In this document: one piece after another, positions 50,305-56,209 of the stretch
How positions within the stretch are numbered: position 1 is the stretch's first letter
Layout of the letters: each line of letters begins with the position of its first letter
Source: Caccoplasma intestinavium
Lineage (GTDB): Bacteria > Bacteroidota > Bacteroidia > Bacteroidales > UBA11471
Assembly: GCA_018715885.1 (NCBI GenBank)
Contig: DVKT01000071.1
Span: 1 to 56,209 of the forward strand
DNA: 56,209 nt
Direction of reading: 5' to 3'
Made by a program: the position numbers and the translations under genes
Notes under the pieces: generated by a model
Databases searched by the model: none
Told to the model about the DNA's origin: nothing
The model's input: only the letters and a program-made list of their open reading frames with translations

Positions 50305-51066
50305 ATGTTCGCGCACTTCGGCATCAAAGACATACTCGACATTCTTATCGTCGCGACGCTGTTATACAGCTTATATCGCCTTATGAAAGAGTCGGGATCG
50401 ATAAACATCTTTACCGGTGTCCTCATCTTTATCGGGATATGGGTGGTCGTAACCCGTATTCTCGACATGAAGCTCATGGGCGCCATAATGGACAAGCTCA
50501 TCAGCGTCGGAGTTATCATTCTGGTCATTCTTTTCCACGACGAAATAAGGCAATTCCTCGTAGAACTCGGCTCTCATAAACGATGGCGGTTCCTGTTCCA
50601 CTTCTTCCGCCCAAACAAAAACAAAAACGAAACGCGCGACTACATTGCACCCATCGTATATGCCTGCATCAGTCTTTCCAAAGGAAAGGTAGGTGCGCTC
50701 ATCGTCATCAAACGGGATATGCCTCTTGCCATTTACGAACAAACGGGCGACATTATCAACGCCGACGTCAATCCTCGGCTCATAGAGAATATCTTCTTTA
50801 AAAACAGTCCGCTACACGACGGCGCGATGATTATCTCCGACAACCGCATACGTGCGGCGGGTTGTATCCTTCCCGTATCGCACAATCTCGACATTCCGAA
50901 ATCATTGGGATTACGGCATCGGGCAGCATTGGGTATCTCGCAGGAAACCGATGCAATCGCCGTCGTCGTTTCGGAAGAAACCGGAAACATATCGGTGGCA
51001 ATGAATGGGAAATTCAAACTTCGCCTTTCCACCAAAGAACTGGAACAGATACTTACAACGGCCTAA
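50305..51066 (+). CDS. cdaA: Diadenylate cyclase (c-di-AMP synthase)
   Basis: A 253-residue membrane enzyme that makes cyclic di-AMP from two ATP molecules, a second messenger for potassium and cell-wall homeostasis. Three N-terminal membrane helices (about residues 8-80) are followed by the DAC domain. Catalytic motifs are intact: Asp172-Gly173-Ala174 in SPLHDGAMI and Arg204-His205-Arg206 in GLRHRAALG. The layout matches CdaA. It is probably co-transcribed with folP upstream and the glycosyltransferase 11 bases downstream. Confidence 0.96.
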   Translation: MFAHFGIKDILDILIVATLLYSLYRLMKESGSINIFTGVLIFIGIWVVVTRILDMKLMGAIMDKLISVGVIILVILFHDEIRQFLVELGSHKRWRFLFHFFRPNKNKNETRDYIAPIVYACISLSKGKVGALIVIKRDMPLAIYEQTGDIINADVNPRLIENIFFKNSPLHDGAMIISDNRIRAAGCILPVSHNLDIPKSLGLRHRAALGISQETDAIAVVVSEETGNISVAMNGKFKLRLSTKELEQILTTA

Positions 51067-51077
51067 TCATAAAGATT

Positions 51078-52808
51078 ATGAAAAACCGCTCTTATATGCA
51101 AGCATTGGTCGATAAACGCGTAGCCATCGGTCTTTTTATCTGGTGGCTCATCAATCTGCTGCAAGCCGCTTTCACCGAATTGGCTCACGACGAAGCCTAC
51201 TACTTCATGTTCTCCCAGCAGCTCGACTGGGGATATTTCGACCATCCTCCGATGACTGCATTGCTCATCTGGTTGGGTTCTTTCATGGGTGGAGAATTCG
51301 GTGTACGGTTTTTCTTCACGATTTTACAACCGCTCTATCTGTGGATTCTCTGGTGCATCATACGTCCTCGCGACCCGCATCGCAGCGATGCAACAATATT
51401 CCTGATAGCCTCTGCCGCACTGCCCATACTCCAACTCTACGGCTTCATTGCCGTTCCCGATGTTCCGTTGATGATGACAGCGGCACTCTTCCTACTCTGT
51501 TACAAACGTTTTACCGAGGACGAATCGGTCCTGAACATGCTGTTGCTCGGTTTTACGATGGCGCTTATGGCATACAGCAAATATCACGGCGCACTGGTCG
51601 TACTCTTTACCCTGCTTACCAATCCGCGTATCTTTACCCGTTCACGCATTTATTTGAGCGGGGTTTTCGCACTCATGCTCATCGTCCCGCACTTATGGTG
51701 GCAGTACTCACATGATTGGGTATCACTAAGCTATCATCTGCACGACCGTAACGGAGCATTCGCCTTCTCCAACATCACCGAGCATCTGCTCAACACCATT
51801 GCCGTATTCAATCCATTTTTCTTCCCGGTATATTTCATGGCTTGGAAACGGGTAAAGAGTCGTAACGTTACCGAACGCGCATTGTATTTCTTACCCATAT
51901 TGTTTTTTATCTTCTTTACTTTCTCTACACTGAAAGGCCGGATACAACCGCAATGGCTTATCATCGCATCGTTCGGACTGATATATATTCTTTTTTACTA
52001 TACGCGCGAATACGCGTCCCGCAAATTACGCCGTTACATCATCGCGGTAGGCTGGATCACCATTTCCCTGACCGTATTGGCAAGGATAGAGCTGATATGG
52101 AATCCGTTGGGAATCCGTTTTGAAGTGTTCGACAATCGTCCTTCATTCGAGACGATAGCCGATGTAGCGGGAGAACGCCCGGTGATTTTTGGCGGAAGCT
52201 ACGCCATTGCCTCGAAATACAATTTTTATACGGGAAAGACAGCCTATTGCCAGCCGGACTTTTTCTATCGTACCAGTCAATGGCAATTCAGAGACGACGA
52301 CACAAAAGCCGCAGGAAAAGATGTTCTTTGGGGAATACTTATAAAAGAAAAGCTGCCTACCCCCGAAGGTATGAATGCCGTATCGCTGGCAAACGGACAG
52401 AAATTCATCTATACGGAAATCTCCGATTTCAAACCGGTCCGTCTTGTCGACATCTATTACAACGAAGAACTGGTTCCCGAAAAAATGGCGGGAGGAGATA
52501 CGCTTTCTTGTATCCTCGGCTTGACGAACCCCTATCCCGACACCATAACCATAGGGCAAGACCATACACAATTATTCCTGCTTCTCTCTGCCAAGAAGTT
52601 GAGACGAATCGTCCCCGTCGATCTGCAACTTGTTCTGCCACCAAGTACCACCAAAGAAACAGTTACCACCATGACACGAATAAAAGTCGCCATACCCGAC
52701 GACCTGCCCGAAAAGACCTACGATATGGGCTTTGCGATAAGTCGGACACCACTGAGTTTCTGGTATAACTCTCCGAGACACAATTTGGAGATAAGAACCG
52801 AAAAATAA
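51078..52808 (+). CDS. GT39/ArnT-like membrane glycosyltransferase
   Basis: A 576-residue polytopic protein. The ATG at 51078 (MKNRSYMQALVDKRVAIGLF) follows cdaA; the longer frame from 50862 overlaps cdaA and is not used. About 11 membrane helices end near residue 350, with the catalytic acidic loop ELAHDEAYYFMFSQQLDWGY and DHPPM after the first helix, as in ArnT and protein mannosyltransferases. The remaining about 200 residues are extracytoplasmic. It would move a sugar from a lipid carrier to a lipid, glycan or protein on the periplasmic side. The GtrA gene starts one base after its stop, suggesting a transfer unit. Confidence 0.88.
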   Translation: MKNRSYMQALVDKRVAIGLFIWWLINLLQAAFTELAHDEAYYFMFSQQLDWGYFDHPPMTALLIWLGSFMGGEFGVRFFFTILQPLYLWILWCIIRPRDPHRSDATIFLIASAALPILQLYGFIAVPDVPLMMTAALFLLCYKRFTEDESVLNMLLLGFTMALMAYSKYHGALVVLFTLLTNPRIFTRSRIYLSGVFALMLIVPHLWWQYSHDWVSLSYHLHDRNGAFAFSNITEHLLNTIAVFNPFFFPVYFMAWKRVKSRNVTERALYFLPILFFIFFTFSTLKGRIQPQWLIIASFGLIYILFYYTREYASRKLRRYIIAVGWITISLTVLARIELIWNPLGIRFEVFDNRPSFETIADVAGERPVIFGGSYAIASKYNFYTGKTAYCQPDFFYRTSQWQFRDDDTKAAGKDVLWGILIKEKLPTPEGMNAVSLANGQKFIYTEISDFKPVRLVDIYYNEELVPEKMAGGDTLSCILGLTNPYPDTITIGQDHTQLFLLLSAKKLRRIVPVDLQLVLPPSTTKETVTTMTRIKVAIPDDLPEKTYDMGFAISRTPLSFWYNSPRHNLEIRTEK

Positions 52809-52809
52809 G

Positions 52810-53178
52810 ATGATCGTTCAATTCATAAAATTCTGTTTAGTAGGCGGTTCGGGTGTATTTGTCGACTTCGGTATTACTTGGTTTTTCAAAGAAATATGCC
52901 GCATCAACAAATACATCGCCAACTCTATCGGTTTCGTGTGTGCGGCGACAAGCAACTATTTGCTGAACCGTATCTGGACATTTGAAAGCCACGACCCCGA
53001 AATCGCCATGCAATACGCACGGTTTATCGGCATATCGGTCATAGGGCTGCTCATCAACAACGCCGCCATATACCTTTTCAATGACAAATTGAAATTCAAT
53101 TTCTATTTCTCGAAACTGCTGGCTATCGGAATCGTTACATTTTGGAATTTCTTCATGAACTACTTTTTCAATTTCTGA
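52810..53178 (+). CDS. GtrA family membrane protein
   Basis: A 122-residue protein with four predicted membrane helices: FIKFCLVGGSGVFVDFGITW, NSIGFVCAATSNYLLNRIWT, ARFIGISVIGLLINNAAIYL and LLAIGIVTFWNFFMNYFF. The motif SNYLLNRIWTF is the family's most conserved part. GtrA-type proteins are thought to flip undecaprenyl-linked sugar across the inner membrane and supply glycosyltransferases. Its coupling to the GT39-type gene is consistent with that. Confidence 0.92.
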   Translation: MIVQFIKFCLVGGSGVFVDFGITWFFKEICRINKYIANSIGFVCAATSNYLLNRIWTFESHDPEIAMQYARFIGISVIGLLINNAAIYLFNDKLKFNFYFSKLLAIGIVTFWNFFMNYFFNF

Positions 53179-53221
53179 AAAAGTTCCATCGCAAAGAGCT
53201 GACTATGATATTTATTCCCGA

Positions 53222-53869
53222 TTATTTTATACCCAGTTTTCTGAGCAAAATATCGTATTCCGCAACCAAAGCCTCATGCAACTCGTCGATTAAAGGATAG
53301 TCGACGGGGACACCCTCGGGCTGCATAAGTTGTATCTTTCTACGGTCTTTTTTCGACTGCTCCGTTTCAAAAAGAAAAGGATGCATCACCAAAGTCGTCT
53401 GCGTCGATATATCATAAAGACAGAGCGTATAATCGACCGATAATTCCAATCCCGGACTGACATATCCGCCCCGTACCATTGCTCCTACGGGAATAGGCCA
53501 TACAAGAGGAGCCAACGTTTTTGCGACATTCACGCCCTTCTCGGCAGAACCGTAACGATAAGATTGCGCATTGATTTTGATATAAGAGAGATAACGACAT
53601 TCGGTATGGATCATCGGCAACGAATCGGGAGAAATACGTACATTCCGCGACAACGAAGTAAATACCTGTGATTGAGAACGGGATAGAACCGCCGGTAAAT
53701 CTTCCAATAAAAACATCTTGGCCGTATCGGGACATACAACACCCACATATTCGACAAGCGGAGTCTTTGCATCGCCTCTCTTTCCATGAGATGTACCGGA
53801 CTTCTCCTTTACCCCGGCAAATCCCGGCATAATCGAAAAAATCATCAGAAAGAGAAAAACAAAGCGCAT
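53222..53869 (-). CDS. Secreted hypothetical protein in the porUV-ispF operon
   Basis: A 215-residue protein with signal peptide MRFVFLFLMIFSIMPGFAG. The mature part is strand-rich and ends in a helix (YPLIDELHEALVAEYDILLR). Motifs such as SLSRNVRISPDSLPMIHTEC and VDYTLCLYDISTQTTLV are not familiar to me. It starts 12 bases after ispF and closes the minus-strand group. A link to type IX secretion or envelope work would be a guess. Confidence 0.7.
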   Translation of the reverse strand: MRFVFLFLMIFSIMPGFAGVKEKSGTSHGKRGDAKTPLVEYVGVVCPDTAKMFLLEDLPAVLSRSQSQVFTSLSRNVRISPDSLPMIHTECRYLSYIKINAQSYRYGSAEKGVNVAKTLAPLVWPIPVGAMVRGGYVSPGLELSVDYTLCLYDISTQTTLVMHPFLFETEQSKKDRRKIQLMQPEGVPVDYPLIDELHEALVAEYDILLRKLGIK

Positions 53870-53881
53870 CAGAAAGAGAAT

Positions 53882-54361
53882 TTATTGTTTTTCGAGTAGA
53901 ACTACCGCATAGGTCGATATGCCTTCTTCCCGTCCGGTAAAGCCCAACTTCTCGGTCGTAGTCGCTTTGATAGAAACATCTTCTACCTCCACACCCATAA
54001 TTCGGGAAAGGCACTCCTGCATAGCGGGAACATGCGGATTCAATTTCGGTCGCTCCGCACATATTGTTATATCGGCATTACCTATTTCATATCCCTTATC
54101 CCGAATGAGTGCTACCGTATCGCGGAGTAATATTTTACTGTCGATATTCTTATATTCGACCGCCGTATCGGGAAAATGGAATCCTATATCGCGCAGGGCA
54201 GCCGCCCCGAGCAGGGCATCGCACAAAGCATGGATCACGACATCGGCATCAGAATGTCCCAGTAATCCGAGCGTATGGTCGATGCGTATGCCACCCAACC
54301 ATAATTCCCGACCTTCGACCAGTCGGTGCACATCAAACCCCATTCCCACACGTATCTTCAT
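53882..54361 (-). CDS. ispF: 2-C-methyl-D-erythritol 2,4-cyclodiphosphate synthase
   Basis: A 159-residue enzyme of the MEP isoprenoid pathway. It forms the cyclic diphosphate from CDP-ME 2-phosphate. The zinc ligands Asp10, His12 (GMGFDVHRL) and His44 (HSDADVVIHALCDALLGAA) are present, as are FPDTAVEYKNIDSKILL and the C-terminal ATTTEKLGFTGREEGI. The length is typical. It lies 13 bases after porV, an association found in other Bacteroidota. Confidence 0.97.
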   Translation of the reverse strand: MKIRVGMGFDVHRLVEGRELWLGGIRIDHTLGLLGHSDADVVIHALCDALLGAAALRDIGFHFPDTAVEYKNIDSKILLRDTVALIRDKGYEIGNADITICAERPKLNPHVPAMQECLSRIMGVEVEDVSIKATTTEKLGFTGREEGISTYAVVLLEKQ

Positions 54362-54374
54362 AGCAAAACAGGTT

Positions 54375-55607
54375 TTAACGACGACGTTTGCGACCGATCA
54401 AATCCTTTATTCCGTCCATATCGAAAGAGAGCGTAAAACGCATCGTCTGGTCGAGCGGACTGCTTTGCGCGGTAGCCAATACATAAGCGGCATCGAGCGA
54501 AAATACATTCAGAGAAAAACCCGCACCGAAAGTCGCATATTGGCGATTTCCCTTGTATTTATTCTCATAATAATATCCGGCACGCACGAAGAATCGGCGA
54601 TTGTAGGAATATTCGAGACCGGTAGAGAAATAGATTTCTCTCAGCTCCTCCTTGAAACCGCCGGGAGCATCGGAAAAAGATTTGAAAATGCCCGAAATAG
54701 AGCCGGTATTATTGAACTTATCTTTCGCCCGATTATATGCTTCCGTATCATATTGCGTATTTCCGTATTCGTCTTCATACGTATAATCGCTTTGACGAGG
54801 AGCAGCCGGAACCAACAACTTATTGGCATCGAAGTTGATCGACAACGTATTATAATCATAAATAGGGAACAGGAACGAAAACCCGAGACGCAAATTGGTC
54901 GGCAGGAAAGAACTGTTCGTTCCACCGTCATAAGAGACTTTCGAACCAATATTCGAAATATTGAATCCCCAAGAGAATTGACATTCGCTACGTCCTATAA
55001 TAGGATAGACGGTCTGGTAACCCGAAATATCGGCTGCAAAAGCCGCTGCACCCGACATATCTTCGGCCGACGACAAACCTCCGAAACCCATATCGGAATA
55101 AATAAATCGGAAAACGACTCCCATCGAAAACGAAGAAGACAACTTGCGGGAATACCCCAAGTCGATTGCCATCTCATAGGGATTGACCGTATTTTGTAAA
55201 ACGCCGTTGTTGTCATAAGTGGGAACCGACCCCAAAGAGAAATAACGCAACGAAGCACTCAATGCCTGCAAATCATTCCCTCCGAACTTCCAATATCCGG
55301 CCACATAAGCCAGATTGATGTCATTGACAAGTTTTCGCAACCACGGAGTATAAGAAACCGATACTCCTGCACTGCTGTATGCAAATGCATATTTCGACGG
55401 ATTCCAGTACTGCGAATTGACATCGGGGTCGGTAGCGACACCCAAGTCTCCCATAGAGCCACCCCTCGCATCGGGAGCGATACCCAGCGTGGTTACACCG
55501 GTCGTTAACGGGTTGAACATATTCTTTCCGTCCTCATCGGCATGAACCGGAAAAACAAAAAGAGCGAACAAACCCGAAAAAAGAAGGTATTTTATCGAAT
55601 ATTTCAT
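54375..55607 (-). CDS. porV: Type IX secretion outer-membrane protein PorV
   Basis: A 410-residue FadL-like beta-barrel (signal ends near FVFPVHA) that delivers type IX substrates from the translocon to the sortase PorU. Features are MFNPLTTGVTTLGIAPDARG, MGDLGVATDPDVNSQYWNPS near the N-terminus and a barrel ending MRFTLSFDMDGIKDLIG. The length fits PorV/LptO (about 390). It lies downstream of porU, as is usual. Its presence means the organism has a type IX system, even though the other parts are outside this window. Confidence 0.95.
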   Translation of the reverse strand: MKYSIKYLLFSGLFALFVFPVHADEDGKNMFNPLTTGVTTLGIAPDARGGSMGDLGVATDPDVNSQYWNPSKYAFAYSSAGVSVSYTPWLRKLVNDINLAYVAGYWKFGGNDLQALSASLRYFSLGSVPTYDNNGVLQNTVNPYEMAIDLGYSRKLSSSFSMGVVFRFIYSDMGFGGLSSAEDMSGAAAFAADISGYQTVYPIIGRSECQFSWGFNISNIGSKVSYDGGTNSSFLPTNLRLGFSFLFPIYDYNTLSINFDANKLLVPAAPRQSDYTYEDEYGNTQYDTEAYNRAKDKFNNTGSISGIFKSFSDAPGGFKEELREIYFSTGLEYSYNRRFFVRAGYYYENKYKGNRQYATFGAGFSLNVFSLDAAYVLATAQSSPLDQTMRFTLSFDMDGIKDLIGRKRRR

Positions 55608-55656
55608 GTTTCGTTGAGATTATTACACGTTTATATAAACTCTATTTTTCTCTCGT

Positions 55657-56209
55657 TTATTGTGGAGCGACCATAATTTTTTGCGTTTTCGTCGCCTCGC
55701 TGCTACCATTGACCGAAATAATCGCCCGATAAAGATAAATACCGTTTTGTACCCGACGACCTGCCTTGTCGGTCAGATTCCACTCGATAGGCGACGAGAG
55801 CCACATATCGGACATGGCCGTCTGCTCTACGCTCCATATCTCACGTCCCGACCAGTCGAAAATCGAGAACTTTATCGTCATCAGCATATCGGGACGGTCG
55901 TGCCGCAGATAGAAACGGGCGACATCGCTCACCGGGCTCTTCTCGGGATATAGACTGTAAATCTGCGGTTTAAGACCATTCTTTACCGTAAACCGCATTG
56001 ACCGGGACGAAGAATTACCCTCGGTATCCCACACGGTAAACAACAAAGAATGTTTCCCGTCGGATAGTGTCGGGAGTTCATAATACACATCGCCAGAACC
56101 AAACTCTCCGGCAACCGGGGTGAAATATGAATTGACAACATATTCCTGCTTCGGGTCGTCATCGATACATACCGTCATATCGTGCCCCAGCCCTATACCC
56201 GAAATATTG
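55657..56209 (-). CDS. porU: Type IX secretion sortase PorU, C-terminal fragment
   Basis: The frame is open to the window edge, so only the last about 183 residues are present (NISGIGLGHD, then the ATG-coded MTVCIDD at 56178). The ending (KFSIFDWSGREIWSVEQTA, AGRRVQNGIYLYRAIISVNG) is characteristic of PorU, the surface peptidase that removes the C-terminal sorting domain and attaches the cargo to anionic lipopolysaccharide. The caspase-like catalytic domain lies outside this window. It is followed by porV, 49 bases away. Confidence 0.9.
   Translation of the reverse strand, partial: NISGIGLGHDMTVCIDDDPKQEYVVNSYFTPVAGEFGSGDVYYELPTLSDGKHSLLFTVWDTEGNSSSRSMRFTVKNGLKPQIYSLYPEKSPVSDVARFYLRHDRPDMLMTIKFSIFDWSGREIWSVEQTAMSDMWLSSPIEWNLTDKAGRRVQNGIYLYRAIISVNGSSEATKTQKIMVAPQ

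Overview
The window comes from a member of the Bacteroidales. It has two SusC/SusD outer-membrane uptake pairs, a hybrid two-component regulator, type IX secretion genes (porU, porV), DUF3575/DUF3868 fimbrial-operon genes, and promoters of the Bacteroidota TAnnTTTG type. The intermediate GC content and the type IX genes in a gut-type saccharolytic genome would fit the Barnesiellaceae or a relative. The genus is inference only.

Layout. (1) 1-3.7 kb, minus strand: a fimbria-associated group made of a DUF3575 protein, a DUF3868/OmpA-like TPR protein and, after 0.9 kb of repeats, a lipoprotein cut by the window edge. (2) Three blocks of dispersed repeats (about 0.64-1.51, 4.42-4.62 and 5.74-6.93 kb) surround metF. 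They contain three copies of a 225-bp GC-rich core in mixed orientation. (3) 6.9-36.3 kb: a polysaccharide utilization locus, probably for a pectic or galacturonan-like glycan. A tightly packed minus-strand operon of about 17 kb encodes FAS1 lipoprotein, SusC, SusD, FAS1, FAS1, SusC, SusD and an unknown protein. A DUF4957/DUF5123-type beta-helix protein lies just beyond it. Upstream lie a PL1-like pectate lyase, a hybrid two-component sensor/regulator and, divergently, a GH3 glycosidase. The octamer ACACCTAT occurs once in the lyase leader and three times between the regulator and GH3 genes, and is a candidate binding site for the regulator. (4) 36.5-41.2 kb: a serine hydrolase of the beta-lactamase fold, a ModF-like double ABC ATPase, a FabK/nitronate monooxygenase-type flavoprotein, a small anchored protein and two tRNA-Val genes. 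(5) 41.3-56.2 kb: mostly housekeeping genes. These are purB, alaS, an M23 peptidase, a MerR-type regulator, a VanZ-like protein, an NSS-family symporter, folP, cdaA, a GT39-type glycosyltransferase with a GtrA flippase, and an operon porU-porV-ispF-hypothetical.

How they fit together. The sensor would detect a glycan fragment in the periplasm and activate the lyase, GH3 and possibly the uptake operon. The lyase and the beta-helix protein end in tails resembling type IX sorting domains, and porU/porV at the right edge encode parts of the machinery that would handle such tails. The most unusual items are the triple-FAS1, double-SusCD operon, the ACACCTAT boxes, the folded leader of the lyase gene, and the core repeats.
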